Positions 1-6,666 of a DNA stretch of 9,892 bases are shown piece after piece. The stretch's first letter is position 1. Each line of letters opens with the position of its first letter. The translations under genes were made by a program, and so were the position numbers. Under the pieces are notes generated by a model. It was given only the letters and a program-made list of their open reading frames with translations. It did no database searches and had not been told where the DNA came from. Source of the DNA: Streptococcaceae bacterium (GTDB taxonomy: Bacteria; Bacillota; Bacilli; Lactobacillales; Streptococcaceae); NCBI GenBank assembly GCA_031270215.1, contig JAISYB010000102.1, positions 1-9,892 of the forward strand, written 5' to 3'.

Positions 1-215
1 GCACGTAAAGAATCAATATCGAATCCTTTTAACTTTCCATTATCATCCTCATAAGTATATGGCCTTGGATAAGCACCAGTTCCAACTAAAACAGTCTCTT
101 TCTTTGTTTCTTTTGCCCCTTCTTTTGCTTTATTGCTACATCCTGTTGCAATTAAAGCTATTGCAAAAATACTACTGAATAATAATACACCTTTTCTTAA
201 TCTTCTCTTTTCCAT
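1..215 (-). CDS. Amino-acid ABC transporter substrate-binding lipoprotein (N-terminal part, runs off the window)
   Basis: About 71 codons are visible; the rest lies beyond base 1. The ATG at 215 follows a good ribosome site (AAGGAG, 223-228). The N-terminus is a lipoprotein signal: basic MEKRRLRK, a hydrophobic stretch at residues 9-23, then IATGC with the lipidated Cys at 26, and a Lys-rich linker. The mature start (VGTGAYPRPYTYEDD, then NGKLKGFDID) matches the opening of family-3 solute-binding proteins, which bind polar amino acids or cystine outside the membrane and deliver them to an ABC permease. It begins 23 bases after the glutathione-transferase stop, so it probably belongs to the same transcript, with permease and ATPase genes expected beyond the left edge. 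Ligand specificity cannot be judged from this fragment. The lipobox has Ala rather than Leu at -3, which is tolerated. Confidence 0.85.
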   Translation of the reverse strand, partial: MEKRRLRKGVLLFSSIFAIALIATGCSNKAKEGAKETKKETVLVGTGAYPRPYTYEDDNGKLKGFDIDSLR

Positions 216-238
216 AATAATTCTCCTTATTTTATGTT

Positions 239-1204
239 TTATAATTGACTAAATTTCCCTCGATTGTGTGCCTCACTCCAAGTGGAAATATCCGGTCCTT
301 TAGCTAAAATTTGGAAGGGATTATCAGCATGATTACCCAATTGATAACCTCGTTTAATTGCGTCGAAATTAGTAGTACTACCAAAGCCTTCAGTTTGATA
401 TAAATCCTTTGCGTAATTCCATAAATTTGGAAAATCAACAAGACGATTGCGATTAACTCGAAATACTGAATAATAAGCAGCATCAAATCTGGCTAAGGTG
501 ACATATAACCGAATATCTGAATCAGTCAATTGATTACCAAATAAATAACGACTTTTCGATAAGCGTTCTTCCAATGCATCTAGGCGTTTAAAAAGCGCAT
601 CATAGGCTTTTTCATAGGCTACTTGTGAATGGGCAAACCCTGCTTTATAAACGCCGTTATTGACATCGTGGAAAATGACTTCATTTAGTTCATCAATTTC
701 CTTTCTTAGATGCACTGGGTACAGATCTGGTGCATCAGCTCTGTGAAATGGTTTAAATGCGTCTTCTAAATAATTCGTTAATCGAAAATAATCATTATTA
801 ACAACTTTTCTAGTCTTAATATCTACCACTGTCGGTACGGTAGCACGACCATCATAACTAGGATCCGTTTCCAAATATATTTCTGGTAGGTAGCGAATCC
901 CTAACACCGGATCCGCTCCCTCTTTATCTAAAGAAAATTCCCAGCCTTGTGGTGTCCTTACTGGACTTGCAGTACCCAAAGAAATTACATCTTGCAAACC
1001 TAATATTTCTCGAACAATCACTGAGCGATGTGCCCAAGGACATATTTCTGCCCAGAGTAAACGATAACGGCCAGCTTCGACCGGCAATTCGCCGTCACCG
1101 TTACCAAAGGGGGTTGTGAAACGATTCTTTTGTCGATTAAAAGAACCATCTTTTGTGATTTCATGTTCAGATTCGTGTGTTGAAACCTGTTTTAAATCTA
1201 CCAT
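239..1204 (-). CDS. Glutathione S-transferase family protein, glutathionyl-hydroquinone reductase type (YqjG/ECM4-like)
   Basis: A 321-residue cytosolic protein of the xi-class glutathione-transferase family. Known members use a catalytic Cys to reduce glutathionyl-hydroquinones with glutathione. The diagnostic CPWAHR motif is present with the Cys at residue 55. It is followed by the VPT cis-Pro loop (123-125) and a VNND segment (about 135-138), where family members usually have VNNES. The C-terminal half, with YLFGNQLTDSDIRLY and an FPNLWNYAKDLY segment, is the helical domain of the family. Length is normal for the family. The ATG at 1204 has an AAAGGAA ribosome site just upstream. The gene lies between a GNAT gene and a lipoprotein gene in one operon, suggesting thiol or xenobiotic-adduct processing linked to uptake; that link is inference. 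The family assignment is firm, but the natural substrate is unknown. Confidence 0.9.
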   Translation of the reverse strand: MVDLKQVSTHESEHEITKDGSFNRQKNRFTTPFGNGDGELPVEAGRYRLLWAEICPWAHRSVIVREILGLQDVISLGTASPVRTPQGWEFSLDKEGADPVLGIRYLPEIYLETDPSYDGRATVPTVVDIKTRKVVNNDYFRLTNYLEDAFKPFHRADAPDLYPVHLRKEIDELNEVIFHDVNNGVYKAGFAHSQVAYEKAYDALFKRLDALEERLSKSRYLFGNQLTDSDIRLYVTLARFDAAYYSVFRVNRNRLVDFPNLWNYAKDLYQTEGFGSTTNFDAIKRGYQLGNHADNPFQILAKGPDISTWSEAHNRGKFSQL

Positions 1205-1271
1205 TTATTATTCCTTTCTCTGATTTAGACTAGTTTTTTCCGTATAAATTGTTTGAACTTCAGCATCTTCA

Positions 1272-1655
1272 TCAAATTACTGTACCAATTTGATAACCTA
1301 AGCTACGGTAAAATTCGACCGCACTTAGCTGGGAAGTAATGACGATCTTTTTATAGTTCAATTCCAAAATCCAGCTTTCTGCTGCTTCAATTAATTGACG
1401 ACCAAAGCCATACCCTTGAAATTTTGGCGAAACGGCAACTCGTTCAATTTTGGCATATTCTTTACTTGCAAAATTTAGTCGTGCCGTTGCGACTGGTTCT
1501 TGCCCCTTTCTAATTATAAGGTATGGATAAATTTGTCCAACCAGCTCGTCAAACTCTAGGTCTTGAGGGATACCTTGCCCAATGACAGAGGCTTCGTAGC
1601 GAACTCGATAAACATCGAAAATCTCCGCCACAGTTTTAACACGTATGATTGTCAT
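1272..1655 (-). CDS. GNAT family N-acetyltransferase, apparently frameshifted near the C-terminus
   Basis: The readable frame encodes 127 residues. The acetyl-CoA-binding motif A is clear: VAVSPKFQGYGFGRQLIEAA with the Q-x-x-G-x-G pyrophosphate loop at residues 80-85. A later FYRSLGY segment (115-121) is the usual GNAT motif B. The ATG at 1655 shares a base with the preceding aminotransferase stop (TAATG) and has an AAGGTG ribosome site. The protein stops right after SLGYQIGTVI, whereas GNAT proteins normally have a last beta strand here. Moving to the next frame at the stop gives FDEDAEVQTIYTEKT and more, open to a TAA at 1208-1210. This looks like the genuine C-terminus lost by a one-base insertion near 1275-1279. 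Its acceptor substrate is unknown; the aminotransferase next door suggests an amine or amino acid. Confidence 0.85.
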   Translation of the reverse strand: MTIIRVKTVAEIFDVYRVRYEASVIGQGIPQDLEFDELVGQIYPYLIIRKGQEPVATARLNFASKEYAKIERVAVSPKFQGYGFGRQLIEAAESWILELNYKKIVITSQLSAVEFYRSLGYQIGTVI

Positions 1656-2749
1656 TACTTCACCTTCAATCTGTCTATTCCTTGATCCAATACTCTAAAA
1701 AAACTTTCGTTTTCAGAATGTCTACCAATTGTTACTCGAATCCAATCATCATAACCATATTCTTTACCACCACGGACTAATATATGTTTCGTTTGGAAAA
1801 ATTCAACAACTTTATCAGAATCCAATTCAAAATTAATCATAATAAAATTGGTTCCCGATGGAATGAACTGAATTTGACGCTTTGACAATTCATCATAATA
1901 ATACTTTTTTTCGATATTAACAGCCTGTCGAACATATTGATAATGTGCTCTATCTTTCAAACTTGCTGTTGCGGCAGCTAAAGCCAAACGATTTGTATTT
2001 GGTGGAATTTTAAACGAAAATAATTGCTCTATGATAGCTGTATCTGCGATTGCATAACCAACACGAAGTGCCGCTAAGCCGTGTATTTTGGAAAAGGTTC
2101 TTAAAATAATTAAATTTTTATAGCTACGGATTAAATCAGTGACAGAATGATTTTTTGGGGCTACTACAAAATCAATATAGGCTTCATCAACAACAACTAT
2201 GCTGCTTTCAGGCACTTGCTTTAGGAAATCATTCAGCTCATGATATGAAAAGTAAGTCCCTGTTGGATTATTTGGATTGCACAACCAAATAATAACTACA
2301 TTTTGATCAATTTGGTTAACTATTTCATCTAGCGGAAAAGCATGGTTTTCTAAAGGTACTTCAATAATATGACCACCACTAAGCAATGTAGCTGCTCGAT
2401 ACCAGTCGAATGTTGGTACAGCTGTTAGGCTCGTTGAAGTTGAATCAAGAAAAACCTGTGCAATAAGTGTTATTAATTCAAATGAACCATTACCAATAAG
2501 AATATTTTCTGCTAAAACTTGATGATGCTGAGCTAATTCAGTTCTCAACGGCTCACCAAAAACATTAGTATAGATATAACTTTCCGCAATTGCCTGATTG
2601 ATAGCATTTGGAACCAGTTTGGAAAAACCAAAGTTATTTTCATTTCGGTCAAGCTGGATAAATGCTTGATCATTAGTGTCATTTAATTCACGTTTGATAT
2701 ATTTTTTTTCAAATCCTTGCAAAGCATTTTTTATTTTTATTTCACTCAT
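1655..2749 (-). CDS. Pyridoxal-phosphate aminotransferase, histidinol-phosphate aminotransferase (HisC)-like
   Basis: A 364-residue fold-type I class I/II aminotransferase of usual HisC length. Visible landmarks are LDRNENNFGFS near the N-terminus (substrate-binding N-x-N-E-N segment), GNGSFELI (86-93), NPNNPTG (158-164), VVVDEAYIDF (Asp188, Tyr191) and RTFSKIHGLAALRVGYA, with the PLP-binding Lys at 221 and a phosphate-binding Arg at 229. The reaction is amino transfer between an amino acid such as glutamate and an oxo substrate. No other his genes are present, so a histidine-biosynthesis role is unlikely; the HisC subfamily includes many paralogues acting on other compounds. The ATG at 2749 overlaps the dehydrogenase stop by 8 bases and lacks a strong ribosome site, so translational coupling is likely. 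An upstream dehydrogenase could supply the aldehyde or ketone substrate; that is inference. Confidence 0.9.
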   Translation of the reverse strand: MSEIKIKNALQGFEKKYIKRELNDTNDQAFIQLDRNENNFGFSKLVPNAINQAIAESYIYTNVFGEPLRTELAQHHQVLAENILIGNGSFELITLIAQVFLDSTSTSLTAVPTFDWYRAATLLSGGHIIEVPLENHAFPLDEIVNQIDQNVVIIWLCNPNNPTGTYFSYHELNDFLKQVPESSIVVVDEAYIDFVVAPKNHSVTDLIRSYKNLIILRTFSKIHGLAALRVGYAIADTAIIEQLFSFKIPPNTNRLALAAATASLKDRAHYQYVRQAVNIEKKYYYDELSKRQIQFIPSGTNFIMINFELDSDKVVEFFQTKHILVRGGKEYGYDDWIRVTIGRHSENESFFRVLDQGIDRLKVK

Positions 2750-3836
2750 TCTGCACCAGCCATTTCTTGATTCTCTGATTTGCTTGAATAATACCTTCTG
2801 CGATTTCGTCTTGGCTTGCTGCTAAATTTAAGGCTAAAACCTGCTCGCTGCGGTTTGTCCATATATGCTTAGCGATTAATTCAACCTCTTGATAGGTGAT
2901 ACCCAAATCTTCCAATGTTACAACATTATTAAAATGTTTAAACAATGCCAAGGTTTGTTGCCATTCGTTCTCATCAATTTGCTCTAAATGTTTTTGAATC
3001 AATAAACCAAAACCAACTTTTTCACCATGCAAATAATCATTTGACTTACTGATATGTGTAGAAGCATCATAAAATGGGTGTGCAATTCCTTGATATAATT
3101 TACCCGATTCTAAACTTCCTGTTAATCCTGCTTGAAAAATAATTGCATCAATTACTGCGTAGGCACTTTCATTATAAATACCAACTTTTGCTTCACTAAT
3201 TGCAGAATCAGTTAGCTGCTTTAAACTAACAAAAGCATCTTTTGCAATGTTAACAACCGTTTTTAGCGTAACGTCTGCTGACTTAAAGTATTTTAAATAA
3301 GGTGAAATTTCGTACCACTTTGCAAAAGTGTCAATCACTCCTGCATATAGATAACGTTTGGGTGCCGAAAAAATTACCTTTGAGTCTACTAATACAAGCT
3401 CAGGACAAGTTTGATTAAAATAGACAGTTTGGTAGGCACCGTTATCATCATAGACGATTGAAACTGCTGCCCATGAAGCGCAAGTTGCGGCAATTGTAGG
3501 TACGGCAATCACAGGCAATTTTGCATAACTTCCTGCAATTTTTACGGTATCAATCACTCTACCGCCACCAAGTGCCACTATTGCTTGGACTTGATGAGTC
3601 ACTGCAAAATCCGATATTTTATTGGCACTTTCAAATGTTGGAAATCCTGTGAAAATAAATTTTTTCCAACTAATTATGTTGTTATTTAAACTATTTTCAA
3701 AAATAAATTGAAACCGTTCAAAACCGCCTTTTGAAGCAACAATTAAAATATTATTACCATATTTTTTCACATGGTCTCCCAAATCATTCAATAAATTTTC
3801 TTGAACAATGTATTCATTTGGTGTTCTGATTTTCAA
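2742..3836 (-). CDS. Iron-containing (group III) alcohol dehydrogenase family protein, glycerol-dehydrogenase-like
   Basis: A 364-residue metal-dependent NAD(P) oxidoreductase of the glycerol dehydrogenase/dehydroquinate-synthase-like fold. The nucleotide-binding loop ALGGGRVIDT is at residues 88-97. The three expected metal ligands are placed as in glycerol dehydrogenase: Asp169 (VIDTFAKWYE), His253 (GIAHPFYD) and His270 (LHGEKVGFG). The start is TTG at 3836: it has a strong ribosome site (AAAGGGGTGG, 3844-3853) at 7-base spacing. I find no other methionine anywhere in the protein, so no ATG alternative exists. It is the first gene of the five-gene operon and overlaps the aminotransferase start by 8 bases. 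It probably interconverts an alcohol and a carbonyl compound that the neighbour aminates. The exact substrate is not evident; other members reduce phosphonoacetaldehyde or glycerol-1-phosphate-type substrates. Confidence 0.88.
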   Translation of the reverse strand: MKIRTPNEYIVQENLLNDLGDHVKKYGNNILIVASKGGFERFQFIFENSLNNNIISWKKFIFTGFPTFESANKISDFAVTHQVQAIVALGGGRVIDTVKIAGSYAKLPVIAVPTIAATCASWAAVSIVYDDNGAYQTVYFNQTCPELVLVDSKVIFSAPKRYLYAGVIDTFAKWYEISPYLKYFKSADVTLKTVVNIAKDAFVSLKQLTDSAISEAKVGIYNESAYAVIDAIIFQAGLTGSLESGKLYQGIAHPFYDASTHISKSNDYLHGEKVGFGLLIQKHLEQIDENEWQQTLALFKHFNNVVTLEDLGITYQEVELIAKHIWTNRSEQVLALNLAASQDEIAEGIIQANQRIKKWLVQNE

Positions 3837-3843
3837 GAATTAG

Positions 3844-3853
3844 CCACCCCTTT
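3844..3853 (-). promoter_or_regulatory. Ribosome binding site deciding the TTG start at 3836
   Basis: On the minus strand the sequence AAAGGGGTGG lies 7 bases before the TTG. No ATG occurs in the frame, so this site is the main support for the non-ATG start of the dehydrogenase. Confidence 0.7.
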
Positions 3854-4004
3854 CTTTTGTTTAATTTATTAAATCATGAACTAGCATTAGTTGTATAATA
3901 TATAAAAACAATTATGTGATAGTTTTTAAAACACTTTATTTGTAAAATGATTAAAAAAAGCATATTTAAAAACACCTTTAAATTATAAATGTAATTTCAA
4001 TCAA

Positions 4005-4085
4005 GAAAACGTCGTTTTCAATGATAGAATTTTTCTATTATAATAAATTAGACATTATTATCTATCGTTGATATTTCATTGAAAT
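4005..4085. repeat. Cluster of three short perfect palindromes upstream of the dehydrogenase operon
   Basis: Three different perfect inverted repeats occur within about 80 bases: GAAAAC-GTC-GTTTTC (4005-4019), ATAGAA-TTT-TTCTAT (4024-4038) and ATTTCA-T-TGAAAT (4073-4085). A TATAAT readable on both strands (minus 4037-4042, plus 4039-4044) adjoins the second. Dyad symmetry next to a -10-like box suggests operator sites, but in such AT-rich DNA some palindromes arise by chance. The minus strand of the first repeat contains TGAAAACG, one half of a catabolite-response element, but the other half does not match. Confidence 0.4.
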
Positions 4086-4266
4086 ACAAAAAAACGAAAA
4101 TAAAACAATCTTTACTTTCGCATTTAGGTTCTTTTTAAAATGAACTGATGAATTATTTTAATTATATAGTTAAGTAATACTGTGTTTCATAAAATAAGTA
4201 AATCTACTCAAAATAATTGTTTGATATTTTTAAATAAATTTGATCGTCCATCAAAATCTTACATAT

Positions 4267-4295
4267 AAAAAAAGCAATCACCCGAAGATGACTGC
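4267..4295 (-). terminator. Strong intrinsic terminator with UUCG tetraloop
   Basis: Read on the minus strand, a 9-bp stem (GCAGTCATC pairing with GGTGATTGC, two G-U pairs) closes a TTCG loop at 4283-4286 and is followed by seven T. The C(UUCG)G loop is an exceptionally stable form. It ends transcription of the recombinase relic and probably also of the upstream ABC operon, since I see no terminator between 5152 and 5228. Confidence 0.88.
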
Positions 4296-4377
4296 AAAAC
4301 ATTCATTTTAACTAATCAGTCCAATTTGACATTGAGCCGGCTTTTTCTACTTCACCTTTGTTATCAACCCCACCAAC

Positions 4378-5151
4378 TCAACATGCGTGGTTACTAGCAT
4401 GTGAACACAGTTTATTATCCTCGTCACTTGCTTGTGAACAAAAATCAGTCTTTGTTGTAACAATGCCATTTGACTTCTTGGCATTCTTTCTCTTAGGTTT
4501 AAACTTACCGCCATCTTGGCTGTCTGTCAATCCTGTTTTGTAAATGAATATGAGTTTATGAGGGTCAATTATGCCATCTTCTTCGACACCACCCACAATT
4601 ACTTTTTCGACAATGCTTTCAAAAACATAGCGGTCAAACTCATCTAGGACTTGGTTGTTCTGCAACGTTTTTCTAAATTCAGCCAAACGCTTTTTCATAG
4701 AATGTTCATTGTCTAAAGAGCTTTCTAAGGACGATTTTTCTTTCAATAGTTCATCAATTTTTAGTGAGATTTCTGTATACTTAATTTCATATGTTTCCTT
4801 ATCAATCTTCTCATCTAATCTCATGTCTACAAGATTATTCTTTTTCTTATCCAACGCTGAAATCTTCTTTTGAAGTTTCGTAAACTTCTTTTCCAAGCTA
4901 CTTTCGTTTAATGTTTCGTCTAACTTTTTAAGGAAGTCCTCTAAAATATCTTTGTTGCCGTTGCACAACTGACGATAACTTTCTACAAACGCCTTTTCGA
5001 TTGCTTCTTCTGGGATTCCTTTGCTATGAGGACAATGCTTCTTTCCTTTTTTTGTTGATGTGACACATTGCCAAATGTCTTTTTTATATTGACTACTACT
5101 ATGCCACTTTCTTCTTGTAAGAGTACCACCACAGAACCCACATTCCAACAT
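4378..5151 (-). pseudogene. Large serine recombinase, C-terminal remnant lacking the catalytic domain
   Basis: 257 residues are readable from an internal ATG at 5151. They begin directly in the recombinase zinc ribbon: Cys4, Cys7, Cys29 and Cys40 (CGFCGG, WQC, HCPH). A long charged coiled coil follows (about 70-165), then the DEFDRYVFESIVEKVIVGG and LIFIYKTG strands typical of large serine recombinase C-termini, and a Cys/Ser/His-rich tail. The catalytic resolvase domain and the central recombinase domain, expected to be about 250-300 residues, are absent. In frame, a TAA lies ten codons before the ATG, and no ribosome site precedes it, so the fragment is probably not a working gene. The 5' break falls about 50-80 bases from the end of the ABC operon. 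After the TGA at 4378, 21 coding-like codons continue to a TAG at 4312-4314. It is most likely the relic of an integrative element. Confidence 0.82.
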
Positions 5152-5228
5152 ACTTTCTGATTCGCTGAATTCAAGATATTATTTTAGTTACTTTAGATCA
5201 TTAAATAGTATCATGTTAGTATTACTTT

Positions 5229-5924
5229 TTAGACTTCCATTATAGCTACTTTCTTTGCTGTTATAGAAGCGAAAGCCCCTGAAATAGTAACAGCAAATAG
5301 GGTCGCCAAAATAGTTGGAAGTAATGTTATGCTAGAAAGTGATAGAATATTTGAAAAAACGGCACACAAAATAACTGCGGAAACAATAGTAACTGGAATG
5401 GATTTTCGTGAAAATCCAATACCCATGGCTATTGTTGAAAATCCACCAGCAATTAATCCCATTAATATTGTTTCGATAATGATGTTCCCGATTAAACGAA
5501 TTGTTAAAGTATCATTCACTATTTGGAACATAAATTCGGTTAGCAAAAAGAAAACACTTATAAGCAAATTACTGATTAAAAATCCCGCTATAACAAATAA
5601 CATGACAATAGTTACTTTTGCATAGAATATTTTCTTTCGGTCAACTGGATAAGAAAATAATATCACCGCTTGTTTGCCAGCATACTCGCTTATAACAAAT
5701 CGAGAATACATGACTGCACCTAAAACACTAAAACCAATCATATTTAGCAATCCGGTTATCGAAAGAATCCCTGCATAGCTAAGAAAGTCATTATCGGTTT
5801 CAAATCGACTTATCACCGCAAACATATACAACATTCCAAGACTACATACCGTAATGGCTATTCCTGCCAATAAATATGTTCTAATGTTTGTTCGTTTTAA
5901 CTCTAACTTTATTAATTTATTCAT
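5229..5924 (-). CDS. ABC-2 type permease, lantibiotic/bacitracin immunity-like
   Basis: A 231-residue polytopic membrane protein with about six hydrophobic segments (roughly 17-38, 52-76, 101-127, 143-167, 176-193, 200-220). Between segments two and three it has ISEYAGKQAVILFSYPVDRKKIFYAK, the E...G...YP-R-K cytosolic loop usual in ABC-2 immunity permeases. The ATG at 5924 is preferred over a GTG at 5939, because GGAGG (5933-5937) sits 8 bases before the ATG, and the GTG lies within that ribosome site. The start overlaps the stop of the preceding ATPase by 8 bases, so the two are surely co-translated partners. Known relatives expel or keep away membrane-active peptides such as lantibiotics and bacitracin. 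It is the last gene of the ABC operon. No bacteriocin structural gene is present, so the substrate is open. Confidence 0.85.
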   Translation of the reverse strand: MNKLIKLELKRTNIRTYLLAGIAITVCSLGMLYMFAVISRFETDNDFLSYAGILSITGLLNMIGFSVLGAVMYSRFVISEYAGKQAVILFSYPVDRKKIFYAKVTIVMLFVIAGFLISNLLISVFFLLTEFMFQIVNDTLTIRLIGNIIIETILMGLIAGGFSTIAMGIGFSRKSIPVTIVSAVILCAVFSNILSLSSITLLPTILATLFAVTISGAFASITAKKVAIMEV

Positions 5925-6645
5925 TATTTTTTCCTCCACTCATTTTTGATAAAAAGTACTCTTCAAGCCCCTCTGGATATTTTTCTCGAATGGAAGACAG
6001 AGTAACTTCCTCTACGATTGCACCATCTACAATCACACCAATCTTATCAGCAACATATTCAATTTCGCTTAATATATGACTAGACACAACAATTGTCATA
6101 TTCTCTTTTTTTACAAGAGTGAGAAACAGCTCTCGCATTTCCTTAATGCCCATTGGGTCTAATCCGTTGATTGGTTCGTCAAGCAATAGTATTTTTGGTT
6201 TGTGAATAATTGCTCTAGCAATACCAAGGCGCTGACGCATTCCTAATGAAAACTGTGAAACAGATTGGTTGCCAGTGCTACTAAGTCCCACTAAGTTTAA
6301 GACTTCTCCAACATTCGTATTTTGAATATCCATGTAGGATAAATGTAGTTCTAAATTTTCTGTAGCTGATAAATGCTCATAGAAAAGAGGCGTTTCAATC
6401 ATACAACCGATGTTTCTTAAAACTTCGCTATTACTTTCTTGGCTATCTAAATTCATAACACTAATTTTTCCGGCGGTTGGATTTAGTAACCCAGTGATTA
6501 GTTTCAACACTGTTGTTTTTCCGGCACCATTCGCTCCTAAAAATCCATAGATTGAATTTTTTTGGACATTCATATTACAATTTGCAACGACTTCTTTCCC
6601 ATCAAAGGCTTTTGTTAAATTTTGTATTTGAATTATATTATTCAT
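5917..6645 (-). CDS. ABC transporter ATP-binding protein, BcrA/lantibiotic-immunity type
   Basis: A complete 242-residue nucleotide-binding subunit. Walker A GANGAGKT is at 37-44, the signature FSLGMRQRL at 132-140, Walker B ILLLDEP at 152-158, the D-loop GLDP directly after, and the switch His at 190 in SSHILSEIE. The LGMRQRLGIARA signature, the GLDPMGIKEMR run and the SSHILSEIE segment are typical of BcrA-like exporters. The start at 6645 (MNNIIQIQNLTKAF) is chosen because AGGAG lies 8 bases upstream (6654-6658); an ATG at 6666 adds seven residues but has only a poor ribosome site. It drives the overlapping permease at 5229-5924. Because the other ATPase of this operon is broken, this is the only intact nucleotide-binding subunit here. 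Whether it can also serve the two upstream permeases is unknown. Confidence 0.9.
   Translation of the reverse strand: MNNIIQIQNLTKAFDGKEVVANCNMNVQKNSIYGFLGANGAGKTTVLKLITGLLNPTAGKISVMNLDSQESNSEVLRNIGCMIETPLFYEHLSATENLELHLSYMDIQNTNVGEVLNLVGLSSTGNQSVSQFSLGMRQRLGIARAIIHKPKILLLDEPINGLDPMGIKEMRELFLTLVKKENMTIVVSSHILSEIEYVADKIGVIVDGAIVEEVTLSSIREKYPEGLEEYFLSKMSGGKNNE
5933..5937 (-). promoter_or_regulatory. Ribosome binding site deciding the ATG start at 5924
   Basis: GGAGG on the minus strand, 8 bases before the ATG and inside the end of the upstream ATPase gene. It rules against the earlier GTG at 5939 as the start. Confidence 0.7.
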
Positions 6646-6653
6646 TTCACTTT

Positions 6654-6658
6654 CTCCT
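6654..6658 (-). promoter_or_regulatory. Ribosome binding site deciding the ATG start at 6645
   Basis: AGGAG on the minus strand, 8 bases before the ATG at 6645. It favours this start over the in-frame ATG at 6666, which follows a weaker AAGAGG. Confidence 0.65.
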
Positions 6659-6666
6659 GTTTTCAT

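Larger units (their letters stand above)
3837..4263. other. Gene-free AT-rich intergenic region
   Basis: About 430 bases with no credible coding sequence on either strand. It separates the recombinase-relic terminator from the dehydrogenase operon, so it should hold that operon's promoter. TATAAT-like boxes occur on the minus strand (4037-4042 and 3982-3987), but neither has a convincing -35 at proper spacing; a TTTACA at 3941-3946 lacks a good -10. A small inverted repeat, AACTA-GCAT-TAGTT (3879-3892), lies between these boxes and the start codon and could be an operator. Three further short palindromes lie at 4005-4085 and are listed separately. I see no tRNA, T-box or riboswitch that I can support. 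Confidence 0.6.

Noticed and set aside
1655..2749. Histidine biosynthesis gene hisC
   Set aside because: The fold and motifs fit, but no other histidine gene is nearby and the partners are a dehydrogenase and an acetyltransferase, so I gave no gene symbol.
3840..3855. GGGGTGGCTA resembling the T-box antiterminator motif (AGGGTGGNACC)
   Set aside because: The match stops after GGTGG, no terminator or specifier structure lies between it and the start codon, and the position fits a plain ribosome site.
4013..4020. TGAAAACG (minus strand) as half of a CcpA catabolite-response element
   Set aside because: The second half of the element does not match; the sequence is better described as part of a simple palindrome.
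4015..4044. Plus-strand promoter with TATAAT at 4039-4044
   Set aside because: The -35 candidate (TTTTCA) is weak and there is no plus-strand gene downstream. TATAAT-like strings are expected in such AT-rich DNA.
4358..4873. Plus-strand open frames of 61 and 72 codons opposite the recombinase remnant
   Set aside because: They are complements of a clearly coding minus-strand frame, have no ribosome sites and show no recognisable protein features.
4983..5174. 63-codon minus-strand frame overlapping the recombinase zinc ribbon
   Set aside because: It is a shifted reading of the zinc-ribbon coding sequence, and the recombinase motifs lie in the other frame.
5152..5228. A terminator after the last ABC permease
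   Set aside because: No GC-containing hairpin with a following T run exists on the minus strand here. Read-through to the terminator at 4267-4295 is more likely.
5329..5625. Plus-strand open frame of 98 codons opposite the small ABC permease
   Set aside because: It is antisense to a gene with clear membrane segments and family motifs. Its hydrophobic look is a by-product of the complement.
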